Below, piece after piece: positions 5,764 through 13,069 of a stretch of DNA of 16,600 nt. Where the stretch lies: assembly GCF_035938995.1 (NCBI RefSeq), contig NZ_DASZGI010000084.1:1-16600 (forward strand). The letters are read 5' to 3'. Positions within the stretch are counted from its first letter, which is position 1, and each line of letters begins with the position of its first letter. The stretch comes from DASZGI01 sp035938995 (GTDB taxonomy: Bacteria; Actinomycetota; Actinomycetes; Streptomycetales; Catenulisporaceae). The notes beneath the pieces were generated by a model. The model was not told where the DNA came from. It searched no databases and saw nothing but the letters and a program-made list of their open reading frames with translations. A program made the translations under genes and the position numbers.

Positions 5764-7775
5764 GGCAACTCCTCGGAAAGCGGGGTTTCGGCGTCGTCGC
5801 GCACGAACAGGGGAATGCGATGCAGCGGCGCATCCACCGTGACGTGACTGCCGCCGGAGTATCTGTGTCCGGAGTCGGCGTGCGTCCACTGCGCTCCAGC
5901 CGGCAGATAGACGCGGCGCTGGCGGGCGCCGAACTCGGTGACGGGGGCGACGAGGATGTCGGGGCCGAAGAGGTATTCGTCCTCGACGTCCCAGGCGGCC
6001 GCGTCGTCAGGGAACGCAAGCAGCAGCGGGCGCATCAGTGGGATGCCGGTGCGCTGGCCTTCGCGCAGATGGGTGTGGATGTAAGGGCGCAGCCGCTCCC
6101 GCAGCCGCAGCATGGCGGTGATCGCCTCGTAGGCCTCGGGCCCGTAGGACCAGACCTCGTTCGGTCCGCCGCCGTCGCCGACCGGCCCGCGGCTGGTACG
6201 GGGCTCGCGGTGGCCGTGCAGGCGGAAGATCGGGCAGAACGCGCCGAACTGGAACCAGCGCACGACCAGTTCGCGGTAGTGCTCGTCATCCGGGTCGCCG
6301 CCGTGGAAGCCTCCGATGTCGGTGTTCCACCAGGGGATGCCGCTGAGCGCGACGTTCAGCCCGGCGCGGATCGAGGCCGCGAGGGCGGGGAACGTCGTGG
6401 GGATGTCGCCGGACCACAGCGCGACGCCGTAGCGCTGTGAACCCGCCCACGCGGAGCGGACCAGCGACAGGACCTCGGCCTCCCCCGCGGCGCGCATGTG
6501 CTCGAACACGCCGCGCGCATGCTCGCGCGGATAGAGGTTCGCGACTTCGCAGCCCGGACCAGCTGCATAGTTGAGCGTGTGCGGGGCGGGACGGATCTCC
6601 GGTTCGCAGGCGTCCAGCCAGAAGGCGCGGATGCCGAGCTTGTAGTAGTTCGCCTGGAGCTTCTCCCACAGGTAGGTGCGGGCGCGCTCGTCGGTCGAGT
6701 CGTAGAAGGCAACGCCGATCTCTGTCGGGGAGCCGCCGTCGTCAGGCCAGTTGCCGGTCATGGTGCCGCCGTTGTCGGTCACGGCGAGCATCCCTGCATT
6801 GCGCATGGCCAGGTAGCTGTCCGACAGAGGGCTGACAGAGGGCCAGACTGAGACGGCAGGCTCGATGCCGAGCGCGCGCACTTCGTCGACCATCGCGCGT
6901 GGGTCGGGCCAGGCTTCGGCGTCGAAGTCCCAGTCCCCCAGGTGCCGCCAGTGCAGGTAGTCGATCACGAGCACGGACAGCGGCAGACCACGGCGGGCGT
7001 ACTCGCGCGCCACTTCCAGCAGCTCCGTCTGGTCGCGGTACCGCAGCTTGCTCTGCCAGAAGCCTGACGCCCACGCCGGCATCGCGGACGGGAATCCGGT
7101 GGCGCCGGCGTAGGCGGTCATGATGGCCGCGGGGCTGTCGCCGACGGTCAGCCAGTAGTCGATCTGCCGGGCGCGGTCGGAGACCCAGCGGGTGCCGTTG
7201 GCGGCGAACTCGACGCGGCCGACGGCCGGGCTGTTCCAGAGCAGGCCGTATCCGCGGTTGGACAAGGCGAACGGGATCGAGACTTCGCCGTTGCGCTGCG
7301 CCAGCTCCAGCACCATGCCCTTCTGGTCCAGGCGTCCGTGGCCGTGTTGTCCGAGTCCGTATATCCGCTCGTCCGGGTAGGCGGCGAACCGCTGCTCGAT
7401 GCGGTGGAAGCCCGCTCCGGCGGCCTCGAAGTGGCGCGATCCTGGCCACCAGAAGTGCGCGGGCTGCTCCCGAAGCACCTCGGCTCCGGTGTCGGAGCGG
7501 TGGAAGGACACCAGCCCGTTCGCGCCGTCCACTTGCACCCGCGCGCGGCCGTGGACCAGCGTGGCGGTCTGCTCCGCGCCGTTGATCTCGATGGTGGGCG
7601 CGACCGGCTCGATCGGAGGCAGCGCGCGCTCCAGGGCGCCGGGCAGGTCGGGCAGGATGCGATACAGGCCGGCGCGTATTCGGACGCTGTCGGCGCCCCA
7701 CGGCTGGACGGTCAACAGGTGATGGCCGCTGCGCCAGGTCAGGACGTGGTCGGCGACGGTGAATGGGGTGAGCAC
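5760..7775 (-). CDS. Intracellular glycoside hydrolase family 31 enzyme (alpha-xylosidase-like)
   Basis: A 671-residue GH31 protein without a signal peptide, so probably cytoplasmic. An N-terminal beta-sandwich (about 1-225, with RIYGLGQHGHG) precedes the TIM barrel. Predicted nucleophile is Asp388 in FWLDACEPE and acid/base Asp457 in LWSGDIPTTF, followed by the family stretch SGIPWWNTDIGGF (478-490) and a C-terminal beta domain (about 575-660). The WLDAxEPE form of the nucleophile motif is found in alpha-xylosidase-type GH31 members, but GH31 also includes alpha-glucosidases and alpha-galactosidases, so substrate is open; an alpha-linked oligosaccharide brought in by the adjacent ABC importer is likely. 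The start is GTG, with AGGGAG 5 nt upstream; an out-of-frame ATG overlaps it. It lies 62 nt after the permease gene and overlaps the next gene by 4 nt. Confidence 0.9.
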   Translation of the reverse strand: MLTPFTVADHVLTWRSGHHLLTVQPWGADSVRIRAGLYRILPDLPGALERALPPIEPVAPTIEINGAEQTATLVHGRARVQVDGANGLVSFHRSDTGAEVLREQPAHFWWPGSRHFEAAGAGFHRIEQRFAAYPDERIYGLGQHGHGRLDQKGMVLELAQRNGEVSIPFALSNRGYGLLWNSPAVGRVEFAANGTRWVSDRARQIDYWLTVGDSPAAIMTAYAGATGFPSAMPAWASGFWQSKLRYRDQTELLEVAREYARRGLPLSVLVIDYLHWRHLGDWDFDAEAWPDPRAMVDEVRALGIEPAVSVWPSVSPLSDSYLAMRNAGMLAVTDNGGTMTGNWPDDGGSPTEIGVAFYDSTDERARTYLWEKLQANYYKLGIRAFWLDACEPEIRPAPHTLNYAAGPGCEVANLYPREHARGVFEHMRAAGEAEVLSLVRSAWAGSQRYGVALWSGDIPTTFPALAASIRAGLNVALSGIPWWNTDIGGFHGGDPDDEHYRELVVRWFQFGAFCPIFRLHGHREPRTSRGPVGDGGGPNEVWSYGPEAYEAITAMLRLRERLRPYIHTHLREGQRTGIPLMRPLLLAFPDDAAAWDVEDEYLFGPDILVAPVTEFGARQRRVYLPAGAQWTHADSGHRYSGGSHVTVDAPLHRIPLFVRDDAETPLSEELP

Positions 7776-7837
7776 ATACGCTCCCTGGGTCGAAGCACTC
7801 GGTCAGGGTTCGAAATCGTCGTGTCGTAGCCGCGGTG

Positions 7838-8737
7838 TCAGTCCTTGACCGCGGCGCTGCCGATGCCCGCGGCGACGTAGCGCTGCGCGACGATCAGCAG
7901 CAGGGCCGCCGGGATCGACGCGATGACGCCGGTGGCCATCACGCTGTTCCAGTCGGTCAGATTCGCGCCGATGAAGCGGTAGATGCCGACGGTGACCGGC
8001 GCGCGGTCGTCCTGCGTGGTCAGGGTGACGGCGAACAGGAAGTCGGCCCAGGCGAACAGGAAGGAGAACAGCGCCGCGGTGATCACGGCGTTGCGGGCCA
8101 CCGGCAGGATGACCGACACGAAGGTCCGCAGCCGCGAGGCGCCGTCGATCGCGGCCGCCTCGCCGAGTTCATCGGGCACGCCGCGCAGGAAGGAATGCAG
8201 GATCAGCGTCGCGAAAGGCACGCAGAGCGTTGAGTCGGCCAGGATCAGCGCGAGCGGCGAGTTGAGCAGCTCAAGCCTGTCCGCGACCACGTACAGCGAG
8301 TTGGCCATCACGATGCCTGGAATCATCTGCGCCACCAACAGCGCGAACAGCAGCGCACGCCTGCCAGGCACACGCAGCTTCGCCATGCCGTAGGCGGCCG
8401 GCGCCGCGACCAGCAGCGTCAGGATGACAGTACCCAGCGACACCTCGAGGCTGATCAGCAGGTGACCGCCCTGGCTGCTCAGCACATTGCGATAGCCGTC
8501 CAGCGTGCCGTGCAGGGGAAACCAGGTCGGCGTGCGGCTGACCAGGTCCTGCGGCCGCAGCAGCGAGGCGTCGAACATCCAGTACAGCGGGAACAGCATC
8601 ACCGCGACGATCGCGATGCCGACGCTGGTGCCCAGCGCCTTGCGGGCTCTCTTGGAGAGCCTGGGCCGCTCCCGGCCGGCAGCCGCCGGGCGGATCCCCG
8701 TCTTCAGCAACCTAGAACCCATCAATCCCGTACTCAT
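7838..8737 (-). CDS. ABC sugar transporter permease, MalG/CUT1 type
   Basis: A 299-residue inner-membrane subunit of a carbohydrate importer. A hydrophobic first segment (about 37-55) and five further membrane spans are visible, with the cytoplasmic EAA loop EAAAIDGASRLRTFVSVILP (193-212), the surface that docks with the ATPase. Length and loop fit the MalG-like partner of CUT1 systems. The ATG overlaps the stop of the upstream permease (ATGA) and has GGAGGG upstream; a second in-frame ATG at 8722 is possible but less well placed. It would form a heterodimer with the protein encoded at 8734-9693. Confidence 0.92.
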   Translation of the reverse strand: MSTGLMGSRLLKTGIRPAAAGRERPRLSKRARKALGTSVGIAIVAVMLFPLYWMFDASLLRPQDLVSRTPTWFPLHGTLDGYRNVLSSQGGHLLISLEVSLGTVILTLLVAAPAAYGMAKLRVPGRRALLFALLVAQMIPGIVMANSLYVVADRLELLNSPLALILADSTLCVPFATLILHSFLRGVPDELGEAAAIDGASRLRTFVSVILPVARNAVITAALFSFLFAWADFLFAVTLTTQDDRAPVTVGIYRFIGANLTDWNSVMATGVIASIPAALLLIVAQRYVAAGIGSAAVKD

Positions 8738-9693
8738 CGGCCCCGTCCCTCCGGCTCGCGCACCGCGCGCAGATAGATCCAGGCGAACACGACCGCCACC
8801 AGAATCAGCAGGTTGCCGACCGCGGCGCCCTGGCCGAACGCCAGTTGCTGGAACGAGAGGTCGTAGCCGTAGATGGTCAGTGTCTGCGAAGAGTTCGCCG
8901 GGCCGCCCTGCGTCACCACCATGATCACGTCGAAGACCTTGACGGTGTAGATCAGCCCGAGCGTCAGCACCACGAGCGTCACCGGGCGAAGCAGCGGCAG
9001 CGTGATCCGCGTGAAACGCTGCCACGCGCTCGCGCCGTCGATCGACGCCGCCTCGTACACCTGCTCCGGGATGGCCTGCAATCCGCCGTACAGGATGACC
9101 ATGTTGAACGGGATGCCGACCCAGATGTTGACCAGCGTGACGGCGACCAGCGACATCTTCGTGCTCACCAGCCATGGGATCGGCTGGCTGATCAGGTGCA
9201 GGTGTAGCAGTGTCTGGTTGACCACGCCGGAGTCGTTGTAGAACATCCAGCGCCACACGGTCCCGGACACCACCAGCGGTAGCAGCCACGGCACCAGCAG
9301 CAGCGAGCGCAGCACGCCGTTCAACGGGAAGATCCGGCGGAAGAAACTCGCCAACGCCAGGCCGATGCAGAACTGGAAGACGATCGATCCGACGGTGAAG
9401 AGCACCGTGTTGACGACCGTCTGGGCGAACTGCGGATCGTGCCAGATCGCGCGGTAGTTGGCCAGCCCGACGAAGGGCGCCGATCCGGTGTAGAAGGACG
9501 AGACGGTGTAGTTCTGGAAGCCCATCCGCACGTTGGACACCAGCGGGTACACGTAGAAGCAGATGACGTACACCCAAACCGGAACGACGAACCCGGCCGC
9601 GCGCCACGCGGTGCGGCGGCGGCGCGCTCGGGCCGGGGCGTCTTCCGCCGCCTGAGCGGCGGCAGAAGACGTCTCGCTGAGCACCGCGGCCAT
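8734..9693 (-). CDS. ABC sugar transporter permease, MalF/UgpA type
   Basis: A 319-residue permease with about six membrane spans: a basic cytoplasmic N-tail (RARRRRTAWR, 22-31), the first span at about 34-52, and the EAA loop YEAASIDGASAWQRFTRITL (213-232). The motif ENFxG-like GLANY (76-80) in the first periplasmic-side region is typical of MalF/UgpA-like CUT1 permeases. It starts 2 nt after the stop of the binding-protein gene and shares its stop with the next start codon, so the three transport genes are translated as one block. No ATPase gene follows; in Streptomyces-type actinomycetes such importers commonly use a shared ATPase of the MsiK kind. Confidence 0.92.
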   Translation of the reverse strand: MAAVLSETSSAAAQAAEDAPARARRRRTAWRAAGFVVPVWVYVICFYVYPLVSNVRMGFQNYTVSSFYTGSAPFVGLANYRAIWHDPQFAQTVVNTVLFTVGSIVFQFCIGLALASFFRRIFPLNGVLRSLLLVPWLLPLVVSGTVWRWMFYNDSGVVNQTLLHLHLISQPIPWLVSTKMSLVAVTLVNIWVGIPFNMVILYGGLQAIPEQVYEAASIDGASAWQRFTRITLPLLRPVTLVVLTLGLIYTVKVFDVIMVVTQGGPANSSQTLTIYGYDLSFQQLAFGQGAAVGNLLILVAVVFAWIYLRAVREPEGRGR

Positions 9694-9695
9694 CG

Positions 9696-10955
9696 TCAGG
9701 ACCCGGCTTGGCTCTGCGCCTGGGAGAGCGCGGCCTGCGGCGACATCCCACCGGCCAGACAGGACTGGATCGCGTTGTACAGGGCGGTGCTCACCTTCGG
9801 ATACGCGGTGCCCAGCTCGGCCGTGCGCGCGTGGGCGGTGGCCACTTCGGTGACGAACGCGGCCAGCTGCGGATCGGACTGGCCCAGCTGCGCGGCAGCC
9901 GCCTCATTGCTCGGGATGTAGCCGGCGTCCTTCGACCACTCGAGGCTGCGATCCGGGCTGAGCAGGCACTTGACCACCGCCACGGCCTTCGCTTCCCGCG
10001 CGGAGTTGCTGTGGCCGACGGTCCAGACCTCGCCGCCCAGCGGGGTGACCGGCTTGGCCGACGGCGAGGGCACCGGGATCGGGACGATGCCGTAGTTCAG
10101 TCCCGCCTTGGCGTCCAGGGTGGGAATCTGCCAGGGGCCGTTGACCATCATCGCCGCGTTGCCCGCCAGGAACTGCGAGTCGACGTCCGCCTGCGTCCAG
10201 CTGACCACCGACTTGGACGCCGAGCCCTCGTCGACCAGGGTCTTCCACAGGGTCAGCGCCTGCACCGCCTGGGGCGAGGCGAGGTTCTTGAGGTCGGCGC
10301 CCGCGGTCCAGAAGAAGGGCTCGAACTGGAAGCTGCCCTCTTCGGTGCCGACCGCGGAGAACGCGATCCCGCGCCGCGAGCCGGTCGTCAGGGCCTTGGC
10401 GTCGGCGGTCAGTTCGTCCCATGTGGTAGGCGGTTTGAGCCCGGCCGCGGCGAACATGTCCTTGTTGTAGAACAGCGCCAGGCCGTTCACGCCGGGCGCG
10501 ATGCCGTACGTCTGGCCCTGATACGTCCCGGCGGACACGATCGACGGGTACAGGCCGGCGGTGGACAACCCGGCCTGCGACAGCGACACGAGGCCGCCGG
10601 TCGCGGCCACCTGCTGCAGGTTCGGATTGTCGATCAGCGCCAGGTCTGGCAGCGATCGGGCGGATGCCTCCTGCAGCAGCTTGGGCATCAGCTGTTCGCG
10701 AGGCACCTGCTGGTGCACGACCTTCACGCCGACCTGCGCGCCGCACTCGTTCAGAACGCCCTGGATCTGCGTGTCCTGCGGCGCGGAGCCGTAGTAGTCG
10801 ACCTCGTTCAGCGTGTCGACCGATCCCGAGCCGGAGCCGCCGGTGCTGGTGCCGCAGCCGGCCAGCGTCAGCGCGCACGCCGAGGCGACGGCTGCCACCG
10901 CGAGAGCACCGCGGCGTGCTGTCCTAGGACGCCCACGGTGGAAGGCACTTATCAT
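9696..10955 (-). CDS. ABC transporter sugar-binding lipoprotein (CUT1 extracellular binding protein)
   Basis: A 419-residue extracellular solute-binding protein of the sugar type. The N-terminus has basic residues, a hydrophobic stretch and a lipobox LAGC with Cys34 as the lipid attachment site, followed by a Gly/Ser-rich tether. Family landmarks include LPDLALIDNPNLQQ, YGIAPGVNGLALFYNKDMF, PPTTWDELTADAKAL, GNAAMMVNGPWQIP and PLGGEVWTV. It should capture the released sugar at the membrane and hand it to the two permeases. The ATG at 10955 is preceded by an AAAGG ribosome-binding sequence. It is the first structural gene of the sugar operon and has a repressor-type palindrome 13 nt upstream of its start. 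Ligand identity cannot be read from the sequence. Confidence 0.93.
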   Translation of the reverse strand: MISAFHRGRPRTARRGALAVAAVASACALTLAGCGTSTGGSGSGSVDTLNEVDYYGSAPQDTQIQGVLNECGAQVGVKVVHQQVPREQLMPKLLQEASARSLPDLALIDNPNLQQVAATGGLVSLSQAGLSTAGLYPSIVSAGTYQGQTYGIAPGVNGLALFYNKDMFAAAGLKPPTTWDELTADAKALTTGSRRGIAFSAVGTEEGSFQFEPFFWTAGADLKNLASPQAVQALTLWKTLVDEGSASKSVVSWTQADVDSQFLAGNAAMMVNGPWQIPTLDAKAGLNYGIVPIPVPSPSAKPVTPLGGEVWTVGHSNSAREAKAVAVVKCLLSPDRSLEWSKDAGYIPSNEAAAAQLGQSDPQLAAFVTEVATAHARTAELGTAYPKVSTALYNAIQSCLAGGMSPQAALSQAQSQAGS

Positions 10956-10967
10956 GGCCTTTACCTT

Positions 10968-10981
10968 TCGAATTGATTCGA
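10968..10981. promoter_or_regulatory. LacI-type operator in front of the sugar operon
   Basis: TCGAATTGATTCGA: perfect 5-bp arms TCGAA/TTCGA around a 4-bp centre. It begins 13 nt upstream of the binding-protein start codon. The same sequence with one centre change is found at 12114-12127, the same distance from the LacI start. The shared motif and identical placement make it the best candidate target of the repressor encoded next door. A clear -35/-10 pair was not found. Confidence 0.75.
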
Positions 10982-11066
10982 TGAATCTGACACGTCGGCG
11001 AACATCGCCGCGAAGCTTGAGAAGCGCGAAGAAGAGCGGAAGAACAGGAGACGGTTGCGGATTAGG

Positions 11067-12101
11067 TCAGGCGGATGTGGCGGCGGCGCCGCCGACCGGA
11101 GCCGGCGCGGTGGTGTCGCGGACCTTCAGCGTCGGCGCCAGGATCGTCACCGAGGGCACGGTCTCCCCGTTGACCTGCCCGGCCAGCAGCCGTACCGCCG
11201 TGTGTGCCAACTCCTCGACCGGCAGGGACACCGCGGTGACCGGGATGCGCAGGCGCTCAGCCTCGTCGTCCGGGCAGACCGCGACGACCGAGACGTCCTG
11301 CGGCACCCGCAGCCCCAGACCGGCGAGCCGGTCCAGCGCCAGCGGAAGCGCCCGCTCGTTGTAAACGATCAGACCGGTCAGGCCGCGGACCTTCGACAGG
11401 AGGCCGTCGACGGTCCGGGCCACATCGGCCGGCTGTCCGTCGCAGGGCGCCCAGACAGGACGTACCTTCTGAGCGCGCAGCGCGTTGAGCGCGCCGTCGC
11501 GCGCGTGCACGGCGTACGCGGCGTCCCGGCGAAACGTGGCCGAGGACTGGCCCAGGTATGCGATGCGGCGGTGCCCTAGCTCGAGCAACTGCTCAGCGCA
11601 GAGCCGACCCGCCAACGCCGTGTCGAAGTCGACGTAGGGCAGCCGCGCGCTGTCGTCCGGCGTCCCGACCACCACCGCGGGGCATTTCAGCGAGCTGAGC
11701 AGAGGCACCCGCGGGTCGTTGCGCTGCACCTCCATCAGCAGGACCCCGTCGACCTGCGAGCCGACCACCGCGTCGCGGATCGCGGTCTCGCCGTCGTCGT
11801 CGGTAAGCATCAGCAGCTTGAGGCCGAGGTCCTGCGCCGCGGTCAGCGTCGCCCAGACGTACGGCATCTGCACCTGGTTGTGCGGCCCGTAGACCATGGG
11901 CAGCGCCATGGCGATGACACCGTTGCGGCCGCTGCGAATGGAACGCGCCCCGGCGTGCGGCCGGAACTGGAGTTCCTCGATGGCCTGCTCCACCCGCAGC
12001 CGCGTCTCCGGCGAGATCGAGCGGGCCCCGCTCAGCACGTACGACACGGTGCTGCGGGAGACGCCGGCCCGCCGGGCGACGTCCGCGATCGTGACGGCCA
12101 T
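11067..12101 (-). CDS. LacI family transcriptional repressor
   Basis: A 344-residue repressor. The helix-turn-helix is at residues 4-23 (TIADVARRAGVSRSTVSYVL), followed by the hinge region with SPETRLRVEQAIEELQFRP, and a periplasmic-binding-protein-like effector domain (about 60-325), for example GVIAMALPMV, VDGVLLMEVQ, LGHRRIAYLG and DVSVVAVCPDDE. It most likely binds a sugar or pathway product and controls the downstream transport/hydrolase operon and itself, since matching palindromes precede both. The ATG at 12101 follows GAGGGCGG. It lies 111 nt upstream of the binding-protein gene on the same strand, so the operon may also receive read-through from this gene. Confidence 0.93.
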   Translation of the reverse strand: MAVTIADVARRAGVSRSTVSYVLSGARSISPETRLRVEQAIEELQFRPHAGARSIRSGRNGVIAMALPMVYGPHNQVQMPYVWATLTAAQDLGLKLLMLTDDDGETAIRDAVVGSQVDGVLLMEVQRNDPRVPLLSSLKCPAVVVGTPDDSARLPYVDFDTALAGRLCAEQLLELGHRRIAYLGQSSATFRRDAAYAVHARDGALNALRAQKVRPVWAPCDGQPADVARTVDGLLSKVRGLTGLIVYNERALPLALDRLAGLGLRVPQDVSVVAVCPDDEAERLRIPVTAVSLPVEELAHTAVRLLAGQVNGETVPSVTILAPTLKVRDTTAPAPVGGAAATSA

Positions 12102-12113
12102 ACCCGCCCTCTG

Positions 12114-12127
12114 TCGAACTGATTCGA
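12114..12127. promoter_or_regulatory. LacI-type operator in front of the repressor gene
   Basis: TCGAACTGATTCGA: arms identical to the site at 10968-10981, with the centre CTGA instead of TTGA. It starts 13 nt upstream of the LacI ATG, suggesting autoregulation. Confidence 0.75.
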
Positions 12128-12250
12128 TTGAGCGAGACCGTACAACCGCGTTCCGAAACGCGCAAGAGTTCGGGCGGCCGCGTCCGACCGCGATCTACGT
12201 CGGCCACGGCGTGATACGGAGCGCTCAGAAGCGACTGATACGCTCGCAGA

Positions 12251-12748
12251 ATGACCGCGACCGAGCAGACGCCCCAGACTGACGAGCACACTGACCTGTG
12301 GCTCAGTCCGGCAGAGCTGGCCTCGTGGCTGTCGGTGGTCCGCTTGTTCACCAGGCTGCCATGGGCCATCGACACGCAGCTTCAGCGGGACGCCGACGTG
12401 AGCATGGTCGAGTACATGGCCATGGCGATGCTCAATGACGCGCCGGAGAACACGCTGCGGATGAGTGAGCTGGCCGAGCGGACGAGCACCTCGCTGTCGC
12501 GCTTGTCGCACCTGGTCAAGCGGCTCGAATTGCGCGGATATGTCCGGCGGGAGCCGGATCCGACCGACGGGCGCTTCACCAACGCCATCCTGCTGCCGCC
12601 CGGAGCGGAGAAGATGCGTTCGGCGGCGCCGGCGCACGTCGCGTATGTGCGCCACCTCGTGATCGACAACCTTTCCCCCGAGCGGTTGCGCCGGATGGGC
12701 CAGGACGCCGAACGGATCGTGAAGCGCATCGACTCGCCTGCGCGCTGA
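12251..12748 (+). CDS. MarR family winged-helix transcriptional regulator (copy 2)
   Basis: A 165-residue regulator aligning without gaps to the MarR protein at 1381-1878; by hand about 123 of 165 residues match, and the recognition helix and wing (MSELAERTSTSLSRLSHLVK, then RREPDPTDGRFTNAIL) are nearly unchanged, so both may recognise similar DNA. Differences concentrate in the N-terminal tail and around residues 117-135, where ligand or dimer contacts could differ. The start is supported by this alignment; the ribosome-binding sequence is weak. It is divergent to the LacI gene with 149 nt between, and is followed by a strong hairpin. The first gene downstream, after operator-like repeats, encodes a secreted SnoaL-like protein. 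No ACTTGA-type repeat was seen directly upstream of this copy, unlike copy 1. Confidence 0.9.
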   Translation: MTATEQTPQTDEHTDLWLSPAELASWLSVVRLFTRLPWAIDTQLQRDADVSMVEYMAMAMLNDAPENTLRMSELAERTSTSLSRLSHLVKRLELRGYVRREPDPTDGRFTNAILLPPGAEKMRSAAPAHVAYVRHLVIDNLSPERLRRMGQDAERIVKRIDSPAR

Positions 12749-12762
12749 CGCGACTCTCCTTC

Positions 12763-12793
12763 AGGCCCCGCCGCGTTGGATGCGGCGGGGCCT
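12763..12793 (+). terminator. Hairpin terminator after MarR copy 2
   Basis: AGGCCCCGCCGC (12763-12774) pairs perfectly with GCGGCGGGGCCT (12782-12793), with a 7-nt loop, starting 14 nt after the MarR stop. It lacks a long T-run, which is common for GC-rich actinomycete terminators. Confidence 0.8.
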
Positions 12794-12884
12794 TCGTGTG
12801 CCCGCGGAGGCGCAGCGCGTTGCGTAGCTGACAGTTCCGGGCGGCGGCGCGACGAACGCCGCCTCCGAATTCGCAGGTGGCGTT

Positions 12885-12900
12885 ACATGAATCGTCAATC
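12885..12900. promoter_or_regulatory. Weak MarR-operator-like site E
   Basis: ACATGAATCGTCAATC matches site B (1096-1111) at 12 of 16 positions, but its own dyad is poor. It is 86 nt upstream of the better site D. The stretch 12794-13069 holds no gene that can be supported; these sites and a promoter candidate are all that is seen. Confidence 0.25.
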
Positions 12901-12956
12901 TATAGAGCGTGGCTCAGTAACTTTCCACAGCAGAAGTATCGTGCTCAGCAAGCCAC

Positions 12957-12986
12957 TTGCGAAGAAGATGACTTGAGCATTAAAGT
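12957..12986 (+). promoter_or_regulatory. Candidate promoter of the SnoaL-like gene
   Basis: TTGCGA (12957-12962) and TAAAGT (12981-12986) separated by 18 nt are a modest -35/-10 pair. Site D overlaps the -10 box. The predicted leader would be about 75 nt. Confidence 0.3.
12971..12986. promoter_or_regulatory. Candidate MarR operator, site D
   Basis: ACTTGAGCATTAAAGT has arms ACTTGA/TAAAGT, one mismatch from the site B palindrome, and shares the ATG before and GTGA after the core with sites B and C (about 17 of 22 positions with B). It lies about 85 nt upstream of the SnoaL-like start, linking this gene to the same regulator type as the first MarR locus. Confidence 0.5.
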
Positions 12987-13069
12987 GATGACCACGGCGA
13001 GCGGTCAGGAATCACCGGCCGTCCTTCCGCCCCAGTGATCTGACAGCAGGGCACCCAGAGGAGAGAGAC

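Noticed and set aside
7800..7830. A possible third LacI operator before the GH31 gene (TTCGAA at about 7808)
   Set aside because: Only one half-site matches; the TCGAA-N4-TTCGA spacing is not kept.
9708..10976. A 422-residue open frame on the plus strand
   Set aside because: It is antisense to the binding lipoprotein, whose lipobox and family motifs are unambiguous.
12794..13069. Search for a small gene or RNA between the MarR terminator and the SnoaL-like gene
   Set aside because: The open frames there have no convincing ribosome-binding site or family pattern; only operator- and promoter-like sequences are supported.
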